Shown: positions 18,872-27,794, counted from the stretch's first letter. The stretch is DNA of 64,000 nucleotides from an uncultured Planctomycetia bacterium (GCA_937871505.1 CALMPF010000069.1:26165-90164), one strand, 5' to 3'. Made by a program: numbers and translations. Notes: generated from the sequence alone by a model not told the origin.

Positions 18872-19876
18872 ATGCTCGCCTGGCTTGATGGAACAGTGCT
18901 GCCGGTCGAGGACGCAAGGGTCCCGATCCTCGATCGCGGGTTTCTCTTCGGGGATGGCGTCTATGAGCTGGTTCGCTTCTTCGGCGGCGTCGGAGTGCAG
19001 ATGGACGACCATGTCCAGCGGCTTCGGCGCAGCCTGCGCGCGTCGCGCATCGAGGGCTTCGACGCGGCGAGCATGCCGCTGATCTGCCGGACGCTGCTCG
19101 ATGCGGCAGGGCTTCGCGATGCCTCGGTCTACCTTCAGGTCACGCGCGGCGTCGCCCCGTCGCGCCATCACGTCCCGCCGCGGGGCATGAAGCCGACCGT
19201 CGCCGCCTTCGCGGCGCCGATGTGCTCGCTTCCGGAGTTCGCCGGTCCGGAGCCCGTCGAGGCGGTGCTCATCGAGGAGATCCGCTGGAAGCGCTGCGAC
19301 ATCAAGACGATCTCGCTCATGGGGAACGTCCTTGCGCTGCTCGACGCCGAGGAGCGCCTTGCCGAGGTCGTCGGACCGGGCGGCGCGGGGCCGACCGCAT
19401 CTGACGCTCGGGCTTCGGCCGGCGCCGACGACGCGCCGGGCGCGGCCCTGCGACGGCCGTTCAGCGGGTTCGAGGCGATCCTGCATCGCGGCGGCCGGAT
19501 CGCGGAGGGAACCTCGACCAACGTCCTCGCCCGGTTCGGCGACCGGCTCGCGACTCCTCCGGTCGACGCGGATCCTCCGATCCTCCACGGCGTCACCCGA
19601 CTGCTCGCAGAGGCGGCAGCGGCGGAGAGCGGTTTCGCCTTCGAGCACCGCCCCATCGATGTCGAGGAGCTGCGCTGCGCCGACGAGATCATGCTCCTCA
19701 GCAGCCGTCGCATCGTCGCCTCCGTCCTCCAGCTCGACGGGCGGCCGGTCGGCGAGGGCGCCTGCGGTCCCGCGGCGGCGACGCTCTTCGCAGCCGCCCG
19801 GCGGCGCATCGCAGCGCAATGCGGCATCGCCCTCCCCGATGCCATCGGTTCGGCTGCGGTCCTCGCCGCGCCCTGA
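18872..19876 (+). CDS. class IV PLP aminotransferase, D-amino acid aminotransferase type
   Basis: A 334-residue fold-type IV aminotransferase. The start at 18872 places MLAWLDGTVLPVEDARV at the expected N-terminus and the PLP Lys at residue 145 (RCDIKTISLMGNVLA). This matches the context and number of the Bacillus D-amino acid aminotransferase. Other landmarks are ILDRGFLFGDGVYELVR near the N-terminus and FEAILHRGGRIAEGTSTNVLA after the insertion. The likely role is interconversion of D-alanine and D-glutamate for peptidoglycan. A branched-chain or 4-amino-4-deoxychorismate enzyme cannot be excluded. A low-complexity insertion of about 30 residues (about 165-195, Gly/Ala/Asp-rich) separates the two halves and is unusual. 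A D-amino acid oxidase-like gene lies elsewhere in the window (43513-44493). Confidence 0.85.
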   Translation: MLAWLDGTVLPVEDARVPILDRGFLFGDGVYELVRFFGGVGVQMDDHVQRLRRSLRASRIEGFDAASMPLICRTLLDAAGLRDASVYLQVTRGVAPSRHHVPPRGMKPTVAAFAAPMCSLPEFAGPEPVEAVLIEEIRWKRCDIKTISLMGNVLALLDAEERLAEVVGPGGAGPTASDARASAGADDAPGAALRRPFSGFEAILHRGGRIAEGTSTNVLARFGDRLATPPVDADPPILHGVTRLLAEAAAAESGFAFEHRPIDVEELRCADEIMLLSSRRIVASVLQLDGRPVGEGACGPAAATLFAAARRRIAAQCGIALPDAIGSAAVLAAP

Positions 19877-19961
19877 CCCGCCCGCGCACGCGCGCGGCGG
19901 GCGCCGACGTTCTGGCTTCCCCGGCCGTCTCACGTCCAGCTCCTCCGACCGATCTCCCTCG

Positions 19962-20750
19962 ATGCAGGAACCCAGCGAGCTCAACTTCGTCGCCGTGAGC
20001 GTCGGCAACACGCGGACCGCCGTCGGGCGCTTCGAGTCCGGAAGCCTCACGAGCACCGCGCGGGAGTCCAACGCCGACCTCGACGCCGTCGTCCGCAGCA
20101 TCTCGGAGGCCTGGCACGCCGTGGCCGGTGCGCCCGGCGCGGCGATCATCGTGGCGGCGGTGGATGATCGGTTCGCGACGGCGCTGATCTCCGGGCTGGA
20201 GGGGATCACGGGCGAGGTCTATCGGATCGGCGAGGATCTCGATGTTCCCATCGGCACCCAGCTCGATCCTGAGACGCTCACCGGCGTCGACCGGCTTCTC
20301 AACGCGGCGGCCGCGTACGACACGTTCCGCAGCGCCTGCGTGATCGTCGACGCCGGCACCGCGGTCACCGTCGACTTCGTCGACGGATCGGGCGTCTTTC
20401 AGGGCGGAGCGATCGCCCCCGGCGCGGCGATGCAGCTCGCAGCCCTGCACGATGGCACGGCCGCGCTGCCCGAGGTCGCCTTCGCGGTTCCCGACGACGG
20501 AGCATTCGGCCGCAACACCCGCCAGGCGATGCTCCAGGGCGTGTTCCACGGCATCCGCGGGCTCGTCTGGAAGCTCGTCGAGCGCTACGCGACGAGCTAC
20601 GGCGCATTCCCCCCCGTGATCGCCACCGGCGGCGACGCCCAAGCGATCTTCGGCGAGGATGAGCTCGTCGATCGGGTGATTCCCGAGCTGACGCTCCTGG
20701 GCATCGCCGCCGCGATCCGCGCAGCGCGCGGCGGGCGCCCCGCTGGGTGA
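19962..20750 (+). CDS. coaX: type III pantothenate kinase family protein
   Basis: A 262-residue ASKHA-fold protein resembling CoaX, which phosphorylates pantothenate in coenzyme A synthesis. Matching motifs are VGNTRTAVGRF near the N-terminus, TGVDRLLNAAAAYDTF in the middle, VDAGTAVTVDFVDG for the phosphate-binding loop, and GGAIAPGAAMQLAALHDGTAALP. One thing is odd. The Asp that normally precedes the N-terminal GNT motif is Ser13 here (SVGNT in place of DxGNT), and that Asp binds the nucleotide-metal complex in studied enzymes. Either activity is altered or another residue compensates. No Shine-Dalgarno sequence is obvious. The stop overlaps the open frame of the downstream GTPase gene. Confidence 0.85.
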   Translation: MQEPSELNFVAVSVGNTRTAVGRFESGSLTSTARESNADLDAVVRSISEAWHAVAGAPGAAIIVAAVDDRFATALISGLEGITGEVYRIGEDLDVPIGTQLDPETLTGVDRLLNAAAAYDTFRSACVIVDAGTAVTVDFVDGSGVFQGGAIAPGAAMQLAALHDGTAALPEVAFAVPDDGAFGRNTRQAMLQGVFHGIRGLVWKLVERYATSYGAFPPVIATGGDAQAIFGEDELVDRVIPELTLLGIAAAIRAARGGRPAG

Positions 20751-20794
20751 TCGCCCGCCGGACGCGCGCCCCGCACCGCCGAAGAGCCGCCGCC

Positions 20795-21898
20795 GTGAAC
20801 GATCCCGTCGCCGCTCCGATGGCCACCCTCGCGAGCGGACCGCATCCGGCGGCCATCGCCATCATCGAGGTCCACGGCGCCGATGGCGCGACGCTCGCCG
20901 CCATCGTCGGCGGCCGACCTCTCGCACTCGGCGCCCGGCGGCTCGTCGCGCTCTGGGGGGTCGACGAGGTGCTCGTGGCGCGCCCGTCGAGCGACGTGCT
21001 CCAGATCATGCCCCACGGCGGCCCGGCGATCGTCGCGCTCATCCTCCGACGCCTCGCCGCCCTCGGCGTGACGATCGCTGCGCCGGCCGCTGGCGGCGCT
21101 CCGCCCCCCCGCTGGCCCGAGGCCGCCGACCTCGTCGAGGCCTTGATGCTCGACGCGCTCGGACGAGCCGCCAGTCCGCGGGCGATCGACCTCCTGCTCG
21201 AGCAGCCGCGCCGCTGGCGCAGCGCTCTCGAGGCCCGCGCGACGCCGCGGGCGCCGCGCGCCTCGGCGGCTCGCGCCGCGCCTGCCGGGACCGATGACGG
21301 CTCCGCCGAACTCGACGCCATCCGCCGGCGTGCCGTCTGGCTGCGCCGCCTTCTCGTCCCGCCTCGGGTCGCGATCGTCGGCGCCGCCAACATCGGCAAG
21401 AGCACCCTGATCAACCGGCTGGCGGGACGGGAGGTCGCCATCGCCCTCGACCTTCCGGGAACGACCCGCGATGTCGTCGCCACGCCGCTCGTGATCGACG
21501 GCGTCGCGGTGCTCTGGCAGGACACGCCCGGAATCCGCGCCCAGCTCAGCGCCGATGCGGCGGAGCACGCGATCGATCGGCAGGCGAGCGAGCTCGCCGC
21601 GCGGCAGGTCGCAGCCGCCGATCTCATCGTCGCCGCAGCGGATGCCGAGCATGGCTGGCCCGCCGAGAGCGCTCTCGGCGGGCGGGCGCCGGATCTTCGA
21701 ATCGCCCTCCGCGCCGATCTCGGCGCCGTCGAAGGCGCGGAGTGCGCCATCGCGCTGCCTCCGGGCCGCCCCGACGAGGAGCGCGGCATCGAGGCGTTCG
21801 TGACGGCGCTGCGGCGTCGCGTCGTTCCCGACGACGTCCTCGACCATCCCGGACCATGGTGGTTCGATGACCGTCTCGCGGGCCTCTTCGAGGGGTAG
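20795..21898 (+). CDS. MnmE/TrmE-like GTPase with degenerate G4 motif
   Basis: A 367-residue protein (from the GTG at 20795, with an alternative GTG at 20747) resembling the tRNA-modification GTPase MnmE but shorter and divergent. The N-terminal part (ATLASGPHPAAIAIIEVHG) recalls the MnmE folate-binding domain and the middle is helical. The G domain has G1 GAANIGKST (residues 196-204), G2 within LPGTTRDVVATP and G3 DTPGIR. The NKxD specificity motif is not seen; the nearest counterpart reads ALRADLG. The C-terminal CxGK motif essential in MnmE is also absent. It probably does not replace MnmE. Its overlap with the coaX gene suggests co-transcription. The function is unknown. Confidence 0.75.
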   Translation: MNDPVAAPMATLASGPHPAAIAIIEVHGADGATLAAIVGGRPLALGARRLVALWGVDEVLVARPSSDVLQIMPHGGPAIVALILRRLAALGVTIAAPAAGGAPPPRWPEAADLVEALMLDALGRAASPRAIDLLLEQPRRWRSALEARATPRAPRASAARAAPAGTDDGSAELDAIRRRAVWLRRLLVPPRVAIVGAANIGKSTLINRLAGREVAIALDLPGTTRDVVATPLVIDGVAVLWQDTPGIRAQLSADAAEHAIDRQASELAARQVAAADLIVAAADAEHGWPAESALGGRAPDLRIALRADLGAVEGAECAIALPPGRPDEERGIEAFVTALRRRVVPDDVLDHPGPWWFDDRLAGLFEG

Positions 21899-21982
21899 CC
21901 GGCGGCGCGCGCGCCGTTCGGCGCTCCGGAGCGCGATGCCGGACGAGACGGCAGCGCGGCGGTCAGCGAGAGCGCGCGGCGC

Positions 21983-22885
21983 TCATCGGCGCGGCAGCGA
22001 TGCACGGGCCGCGACGAAGGCTGCGCAGCGCTCCGCGTCGACCGCATCCTCCCAGCGTCCGGAGCGCTTGATCGCGGATCCGACGATCACCCCGTCCGCG
22101 TGCGCGAAGAGCGCCGCGAGGGACTCCGGCGTCGCGCCGGAGCCGACGAGGAGGGGAAGCTCCACCGCGGCGCGGGTCGCCGCGAGGTCCTCGACGGCGA
22201 CCGCGGAGCCGGTGGCGTCGCCGGTGACGACCACCCCGTCAACCCCGAAGAACGCGGCCGCCCGGGCTACGCCGGCGATGTCGAGGTCGCCGATGATCGC
22301 GTGGCTGGTGTGCTTCTTGAGGATGTCCGCGACGACCGCGACCGCCTCCGCCCCGATGGCCCGGCGGTAGCGCAGCAGCGGACCTGCGTCGGCCTCGGCG
22401 AGTAGCCCCTCGTCCGCGACGCCGGCGAAGACGAAGCCCTCCGCCCTGACGAACTCGCAGCCCGCGGCGAGCGCGACGGCCAGCGCGGCGCGGTTCGCTC
22501 CCGCGAGGACCTGCACCCCGATCGGCGCTGCGACCCGCTCGCGGACCGCGACCGCCACGGCGGTCATGGCCGCGACGATCTCCGGCCCGACATCGCGCGC
22601 GAGATAGGGAACGTCGTGCATGTTCTCGACGATCACCGCATCGAAGCCCGCATCGACGATGGTCGCGGCCTCCTGCGCGGCGCGGCGGGCGATCGCGGCG
22701 ACCGGTTCGCGCGCCCGCGGCGTGCCCGGCAGGGCCCCGACGTGCACCATGCCCACCAGCGCCCGCGGCGGCAGCCGCAGGAGCGCTCGCGGCGCCGCTC
22801 CGGGGGCGCCGACTGCGGGGGCTCCGGGGGATCCGGGGGCTCCGGGGGCTCCCGCTGGATTCGGTGGGGTCCCTCCTCCTCCCAT
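21983..22885 (-). CDS. BtpA/SgcQ family TIM-barrel protein
   Basis: A 300-residue protein of the BtpA family, named after a factor that stabilises photosystem I in cyanobacteria but widespread in bacteria without photosynthesis, where its role is unclear. The family core begins at about residue 40 (LVGMVHVGALPGTPRA) and includes DAVIVENMHDVPY, GVQVLAGANRAALAVA, FVRAEGFVF and, near the end, LLVGSGATPESLAALFAHADGVIVGSAIK. The first 38 residues are a Gly/Ala/Pro run rarely seen in the family. The ATG overlaps the TGA of fabI by one base (TGATG), so translation is probably coupled. Confidence 0.85.
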   Translation of the reverse strand: MGGGGTPPNPAGAPGAPGSPGAPAVGAPGAAPRALLRLPPRALVGMVHVGALPGTPRAREPVAAIARRAAQEAATIVDAGFDAVIVENMHDVPYLARDVGPEIVAAMTAVAVAVRERVAAPIGVQVLAGANRAALAVALAAGCEFVRAEGFVFAGVADEGLLAEADAGPLLRYRRAIGAEAVAVVADILKKHTSHAIIGDLDIAGVARAAAFFGVDGVVVTGDATGSAVAVEDLAATRAAVELPLLVGSGATPESLAALFAHADGVIVGSAIKRSGRWEDAVDAERCAAFVAARASLPRR

Positions 22886-23655
22886 CAGAGCCCCACGATC
22901 GAGTACCCCGCATCGACGTAGATCGTCTGTCCGGTGACGCCGCTGCCGAGGTCGCTCAGGAGCCAGAGCGCCGTGTCGCCGACCTCGCCGCCGGAGATGT
23001 TGCGGCGCAGCGGCGCCTTCTTCTCCACCCAGCCGAGGATCTCCGAGAAGCCGCCGACGGCCATCGCGCTCATCGTCCGCAGCGGGCCGCCGGAGATGAC
23101 GTTGACCCGGATCGCCTTCGGTCCCAGCTCCATCGCGAGATAGCGCGTCGTCGCCTCAAGCGCAGCCTTGGCGACGCCCATGACGTTGTACCCGGGCACG
23201 GCCTTCTCCGCCCCGTAGTAGCTCATCGCGACCATCGAACCTCCGCGCGACATCAGCGGGGCGGCGCGATTGGCCATCGCCGCGTAGGTGTACGCGGAGA
23301 TGTCCATCGCCTGGGTGAAGACCTGCCGCGGCGTCCCCGCGAAGCGCCCGTCCTGAAGCCACTCCTTGTCGGCGAAGGCGATCGAGTGCACGAGGAAGTC
23401 GATCGTGCCGAACTCCTTCGCGATCCGGGCGAAGACCGCATCGAGGTCCCCGTCGCTGCCCGCGTCGAGGGGCGCGATCCAGGGGTTCTCGACGCCGAGC
23501 TCGGTGATGGCGGAACGCACGCGGCGCTCCATCTTCTCGCCGGGGAGGTGCGTGAAGAGGCACTCGGCGCCGTGGGCGAGGAGCCGCTCCGCGATCGCCG
23601 TCGCGTAGGAGCGGTCGTTGGCGACGCCGACGACGAGACCTCGCTTCCCCTGCAT
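22885..23655 (-). CDS. fabI: enoyl-[acyl-carrier-protein] reductase (NADH)
   Basis: A 256-residue short-chain reductase catalysing the last step of each fatty-acid elongation cycle. The ATG at 23655 begins MQGKRGLVVGVANDRSYA, the usual FabI start. The open frame upstream to 23907 shows no family match. The catalytic Tyr156 and Lys163 in the YxxxxxxK motif (AVPGYNVMGVAKAALE) and Tyr146 fall at the same numbers as in the E. coli enzyme. The nucleotide-binding GVANDRSYA loop and the HSIAFAD stretch are also present. Length is standard. It is followed without a gap by the BtpA-family gene, and the serpin gene diverges from its upstream side. Confidence 0.95.
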   Translation of the reverse strand: MQGKRGLVVGVANDRSYATAIAERLLAHGAECLFTHLPGEKMERRVRSAITELGVENPWIAPLDAGSDGDLDAVFARIAKEFGTIDFLVHSIAFADKEWLQDGRFAGTPRQVFTQAMDISAYTYAAMANRAAPLMSRGGSMVAMSYYGAEKAVPGYNVMGVAKAALEATTRYLAMELGPKAIRVNVISGGPLRTMSAMAVGGFSEILGWVEKKAPLRRNISGGEVGDTALWLLSDLGSGVTGQTIYVDAGYSIVGL

Positions 23656-23857
23656 GAGCGTGCCGACATGTCCCGCTGAGCCCTGATCCAAGGCGTCTTC
23701 TCCGAGTGCGTGAAAGTTCAGTCGTTCGCCGCCGAGCGGCCTCTTCCGGAGGGCACGATAGCGGGTCGCGGAGACTTGGTCGCGCCCGGATCGCCGTACC
23801 ATCTCCCGCGTTCGGGTACGCGCCATCTTCACGATCGATCTGCCAAGGAGGTTCACC

Positions 23858-25447
23858 ATGTGCTGGTGCCGTCGCGCCGTCGCGCTTCTCGCGATCTCGG
23901 CCGTCATGCTCCTCCCCGACCTGTCCGCGGCAACGCCGACCAGGTCGACGCCCGGGGTCTCCGCGTCGGAGATCGTCGTGGCCGGGTCGCCGGCGGACCT
24001 GGCTGCCGCGGTCGCTTCGACGAACGGCTTCGGGCTCGATCTCTATCGGGCCCTGAGAAGCCAGGCGACCTCGGAGAACCTCTTCATCTCGCCGCTCTCG
24101 GTCGCCATGGCGCTGACCATGACCGCCGAGGGCGCCGCCGGCGAGACCGCTTCGCAGATGGCTGCGGTGCTGCGCTTTCCCGCTTCCACGACGGAGCGGG
24201 CTTCCATCGACTCGGTGCACCGGGGGCATGCGGCCCTGATCGGACAGCTCCGCGTCGCCGCCGGCGCCGCCCCGCCCGAGGTCCGCGCACAGATCGAACA
24301 GGTCCGCGCCCAGCGCGCTGAGCTCGAGGCGCGCGGTCGATCGATGGCGGAAGCCCAGAACTGGACGGAGTTCGATCGCCTCGCCGAGGCGGCCGAAAGA
24401 CAGAATGCGATGCTCGCCGGGCTGCTCACGGCGTTCGACCGCTTCGAGCTGGAGATCGCCAGCTCGCTCTGGGTCGACCGGTCGTTCGATGTCCTGCTCC
24501 CGTATGTGATGAAGATCGACCTCCTCTACGGGGGTGGTCTCACCAACCTCGACATCCGCGGCGACACCGAAGGGTCGCGGAAGCGGATCAACGACTGGGT
24601 CGCGAAGCGCACCTCCGGCCGGATCGCCGAGATGATTCCCAAAGGCGCCTTGCGCCCGGAGATCGCCCTCGTCATCACCAACGCGATCTACTTCCGGGGC
24701 GAGTGGGCCGATCCCTTCGACGCGGAGCGGACCCGCGAGGAGCCCTTCACGCGGGCCGACGGGACGGCGACGCCGGCGAAGCTGATGCACGATCCCGCGC
24801 GAGCCTCCATCGGCTATGCCGCGTTCACCGGCCGGGGCGAGCACTTCGAGACGCCGCGGCGCGTGCCCGTCGATCCCGCCGCGCGACCGGCGACCTACCC
24901 GGATGACGGGGGCTTCTCGATGATCGAACTCCCCTACAAGGGCGGCGCGCTCTCGATGGTCGTGATCGCCCCGCGCTCGGCATCGGGCCTCGGCGCGATC
25001 GAGTCGATGCTTGGCCCCGAGTCGCTGAAGTCCTGGCTCGGTCGCCTCGATCGGCGCACCGTGGACGTGGCCATTCCGCGGTTCGCGCTGGCATGGAACG
25101 ATGAGCTCTCAGGAGCGCTCAGGGGACTCGGGATGTCCAGGGCGTTCGTCGACACCGCCGTCGATGGCGGCGCCGAGTTTCCGGGGATCTCCTCCGGCGA
25201 CGACCCGAGCAAGCGGCTCTTCATCGGCTCCGTGCTTCACAAGAGCTGGGTCGAAGTCACGGAGGAAGGGACCGAAGCCGCGGCGGCGACGGCGGTCTCG
25301 GCGGCACCGGGGAGCGCCGTGGAGCCGCCCCGCGACATGCCCTTCACGCCGGTCTTCCGCGCCGACCGCCCGTTCCTCTTCATCATCCGCGACACCGCCT
25401 CCGGCGCGATCCTCTTCATGGGGCGGATGGCGAACCCGACGGCGTGA
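23858..25447 (+). CDS. secreted serpin (serine protease inhibitor)
   Basis: A 529-residue serpin with a signal peptide (about residues 1-25), preceded by a perfect AGGAGG ribosome site. Serpin landmarks are SENLFISPLSVAMALTM, then LVITNAIYFRGEWADPF, then FSMIELPYKGGALSMVVI and the closing DRPFLFIIRD stretch. The reactive-centre hinge EEGTEAAAATAV (from Glu469) has the small residues at P15-P9 required for loop insertion, so it is predicted to be a true inhibitor. Counting from Thr472 as P14 puts the scissile bond near Gly485-Ser486 in an Ala/Pro/Gly-rich loop, which would suit elastase-like proteases. An extra charged, helical segment (about residues 125-190, many Glu/Arg/Ala) is inserted between early helices. 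The natural target is unknown. The exported prolyl oligopeptidase in this window is only one conceivable partner. Confidence 0.93.
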   Translation: MCWCRRAVALLAISAVMLLPDLSAATPTRSTPGVSASEIVVAGSPADLAAAVASTNGFGLDLYRALRSQATSENLFISPLSVAMALTMTAEGAAGETASQMAAVLRFPASTTERASIDSVHRGHAALIGQLRVAAGAAPPEVRAQIEQVRAQRAELEARGRSMAEAQNWTEFDRLAEAAERQNAMLAGLLTAFDRFELEIASSLWVDRSFDVLLPYVMKIDLLYGGGLTNLDIRGDTEGSRKRINDWVAKRTSGRIAEMIPKGALRPEIALVITNAIYFRGEWADPFDAERTREEPFTRADGTATPAKLMHDPARASIGYAAFTGRGEHFETPRRVPVDPAARPATYPDDGGFSMIELPYKGGALSMVVIAPRSASGLGAIESMLGPESLKSWLGRLDRRTVDVAIPRFALAWNDELSGALRGLGMSRAFVDTAVDGGAEFPGISSGDDPSKRLFIGSVLHKSWVEVTEEGTEAAAATAVSAAPGSAVEPPRDMPFTPVFRADRPFLFIIRDTASGAILFMGRMANPTA

Positions 25448-25476
25448 GCTCGGCGCCTCCGGGCCCATCCCCTCAA

Positions 25477-25549
25477 CGCACGCGGAGGGATTCGAACCCC
25501 CAACCCTCGGCTTCGAAGGCCGACGCTCTATCCGTTGAGCTACGCGTGC
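25477..25549 (-). tRNA. trnR: tRNA-Arg (anticodon TCG)
   Basis: On the minus strand this folds into a full cloverleaf. The acceptor stem GCACGCG pairs with CGCGTGC, the D arm has GCTC/GAGC, the anticodon stem TCGGC/GCCGA encloses loop CTTCGAA, and the T arm has GGGGGTTCGAATCCCTC. The anticodon TCG reads CGN arginine codons. CCA is not encoded. Confidence 0.95.
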
Positions 25550-25600
25550 TGCGATCGCGGCGATGGTAGGTCGCGGACTGTGCGACCCCCGTGCCGTCGA

Positions 25601-25646
25601 GCCCCGCGGCACCGACTCCGGCGCTGCGAAGTCGGTGCCGCGGGGC
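25601..25646. other. 17-bp perfect inverted repeat between tRNA-Arg and the EamA gene
   Basis: Arms 25601-25617 and 25630-25646 pair perfectly around a 12-base loop. The repeat sits upstream of both divergent genes, so it is not an obvious terminator for either. It could be an operator or a terminator of an unseen transcript. Confidence 0.6.
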
Positions 25647-25753
25647 AGCCGCGCCCGCCGATCGCTCGGGAACCCCCGGCACCGCGTTCCCGAAGCGGAG
25701 CACGGAACGGGCACGGAGCGGGCAGGGACCGGTCACGCCAACAATGGCGGTTC

Positions 25754-27043
25754 ATGTCGCGCGACGTCCAGTTGCCGGAGGCTCCGGAGCCGAACCGCTC
25801 CCCCGCGGCCCCCGCGGCCGCCGCGGCTGCCGCGGCCGCCGCGGCCGCCGCGGCTGCGCGGAGACTCGGTGGAGCCTCGTCCCGAAGCGACGCGCTCCGT
25901 CGCGTGCAGATCGCGCTCGCCTTCGCGGCGATCTACCTCATCTGGGGTTCGACGTACCTCGGCATCAAGGTCGCCATCGAGAGCATCCCGCCGTTTCTCA
26001 TGGCGGGGACGCGGTTCACGTTCGCCGGGGTGCTCCTCCTCGCATGGCTCTGGCAGCGCGGCGATCTGGGTCGGTTCCTCGCGCAGCCGCGCGGCGCCGT
26101 GGCGAGGCATCTCGCGACGGCCGCAGCCGTCGGGGTGCTCATGCTCGGGCTCGGCAACGCGGTCGTGGTCTGGACGATCGAGCACGGCGCTCCCACAGGC
26201 CTGGTCGCCGTGATGATCGCGACGACGCCCTTCTGGCTCGTCCTTCTCCAGTGGCTCGGCGACCGCCGCCCGGTGGCGCGGCGGACGATCGCGGGGCTCG
26301 TCGTGGGCTTCTGCGGCATCGTGCTGCTTCGGGGCGCTGGAGATGGCGCCGCGCCGTCGACCGCGGGGCTCCCCGGATGGGCGGTTCCTGCGCTGCTCGT
26401 CGCGACGCTCGCCTGGGCGTGCGGCTCGATGCTCTCGAAGTCCGGCGCGCGGATGGGCGCGCCGCGCGCCTCGACGGAAGGCGAGCGCGACCGCGCCGCG
26501 CTTGACGGTCATGGCGATGCCGACCCGCGGGGCACCGGCGCCGATCCGCTCGTCGCCACCGGATTCCAGATGCTCCTCGGAGGCGCCGCGATCTGCGCCT
26601 GGAGCGTCGCCACCGAGCCGCTCGCCGCGTTCGATCTTGGCGCGGTGTCGCTCTCCTCCGCGCTGGGGTACGGCTACCTGGTCCTCTTCGGATCGCTGAT
26701 CGCGTACACCGCGTTCATCTGGCTGCTTCGACAGGTCTCGGCCGCGGCCGTGGGGACCTACGCCTACGTCAACCCGGTCGTGGCCCTGGCGCTGGGCGCG
26801 ATGCTCAACGACGAGATGCTCACGCCGCGCACGCTCGTGGCCTCCGGCGTCGTGCTCCTCGCGGTGGCGCTGATCTCGCTGCCCCGTCGGTTCTCCCTCG
26901 CGCGCGGTCGCGGAGACGCCGGCGACGCCGCCGCTCCGCCCCGGCCGGCCGCCGTCGAAGCGCCCCCCATCGCCTCGATCGCGGCGCCTGCCGAGTGCGG
27001 CGCGGCGCTGCTTCCGGAGTCCGTCACGCCGGATACGCGATGA
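25754..27043 (+). CDS. EamA/DMT-superfamily drug/metabolite transporter
   Basis: A 429-residue inner-membrane transporter with two EamA repeats and about ten predicted helices. The first helix starts with IALAFAAIYLIWGSTYLGIKVA, the signature of this superfamily. Repeat 2 ends with VNPVVALALGAMLNDE and a final hydrophobic helix. The substrate cannot be told from sequence. The ATG at 25754 is followed by an N-terminal tail with an unusual run of 16 alanines (about residues 20-36), encoded by GCC/GCG triplets prone to slippage. A hydrophilic insertion of about 35 residues separates the two repeats. The last 20 bases overlap the convergent FkbM gene. Confidence 0.85.
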   Translation: MSRDVQLPEAPEPNRSPAAPAAAAAAAAAAAAAAARRLGGASSRSDALRRVQIALAFAAIYLIWGSTYLGIKVAIESIPPFLMAGTRFTFAGVLLLAWLWQRGDLGRFLAQPRGAVARHLATAAAVGVLMLGLGNAVVVWTIEHGAPTGLVAVMIATTPFWLVLLQWLGDRRPVARRTIAGLVVGFCGIVLLRGAGDGAAPSTAGLPGWAVPALLVATLAWACGSMLSKSGARMGAPRASTEGERDRAALDGHGDADPRGTGADPLVATGFQMLLGGAAICAWSVATEPLAAFDLGAVSLSSALGYGYLVLFGSLIAYTAFIWLLRQVSAAAVGTYAYVNPVVALALGAMLNDEMLTPRTLVASGVVLLAVALISLPRRFSLARGRGDAGDAAAPPRPAAVEAPPIASIAAPAECGAALLPESVTPDTR

Positions 27044-27794
27044 AGTAGTAGTGGACGCCGCCGCTGAAGTTCTCGACGAAGCTCTCGCGGGTGAACGGGG
27101 GCCGGTGGTCGAGCCACCAGCGCATCAGGGAGACCCGATAGCCGAGGCGGTCGAAGAAGTCGAAGATCGCCTCGCCGGTGGCGCCGTACTTGGCGGCCGA
27201 GGCGGCGCCGGACTCGAAGACCACGACCGGCCGCGCCCGCCGCAGCATCGCCGCCCCGCCGCGCAGCGCCGGCAGCTCCCCCCCCTCCACGTCGATCTTC
27301 ACGAATGCCGGGATCACCTCGGAGGGAATCGTCCGGTCGAGCGTCTCGACGTTCACGTCGATCCGCTCGATGGCCGGGTCCGGCGTATCGAAGTCGCGCT
27401 CGAGCAGCCCGCTGTACGCGGGCGCATCGACGACGTGATTGAAGCTTGCCGTTCCCGGCGCGTCGCTCAGCGCCGCGGCGTGGACGGTCACGTCGGGGAA
27501 GCGGACGCGAAGCGCTTCGGCGAGGTGGGGTATCGGCTCGAAGGCGATGTGTCGCCCGGCTGGGGCGATCGCCACGATCTTCTCGAGGATGTCGCCCTTG
27601 TGGGCGCCGATGTCGATGGCGCAGGAGTCGCGGGCGAGGACGCGCCTCATCACGGCGATCGTCTGCTCGTCGTACTGGGCGTTCTCGTGAAGCCGCTCGC
27701 GCAGCGAGCGCGGCAGGAAGAGCCTGTACAGGCGGGCGGCGACGGGGCCGAGGGCGGATCTGCGAATGCGTCTCTTGAGGGCGACGAGGTCCAC
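27024..27794 (-). CDS. FkbM family methyltransferase
   Basis: A 256-residue SAM-dependent methyltransferase of the FkbM group, which often O-methylates sugars or natural products. After a basic N-terminal helix, the SAM-binding motif CAIDIGAHKGDILEKI is at about residues 63-78. It is followed by HIAFEPIPHLAEALR and the family motif PAFVKIDVEGGELPALRGG. The start is a GTG (position 27794). TACGCT lies 9 bases upstream with no Shine-Dalgarno sequence. It faces the EamA gene with overlapping 3' ends and no terminator. No glycan cluster surrounds it, so the acceptor is unknown. Confidence 0.88.
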   Translation of the reverse strand: MDLVALKRRIRRSALGPVAARLYRLFLPRSLRERLHENAQYDEQTIAVMRRVLARDSCAIDIGAHKGDILEKIVAIAPAGRHIAFEPIPHLAEALRVRFPDVTVHAAALSDAPGTASFNHVVDAPAYSGLLERDFDTPDPAIERIDVNVETLDRTIPSEVIPAFVKIDVEGGELPALRGGAAMLRRARPVVVFESGAASAAKYGATGEAIFDFFDRLGYRVSLMRWWLDHRPPFTRESFVENFSGGVHYYFIAYPA

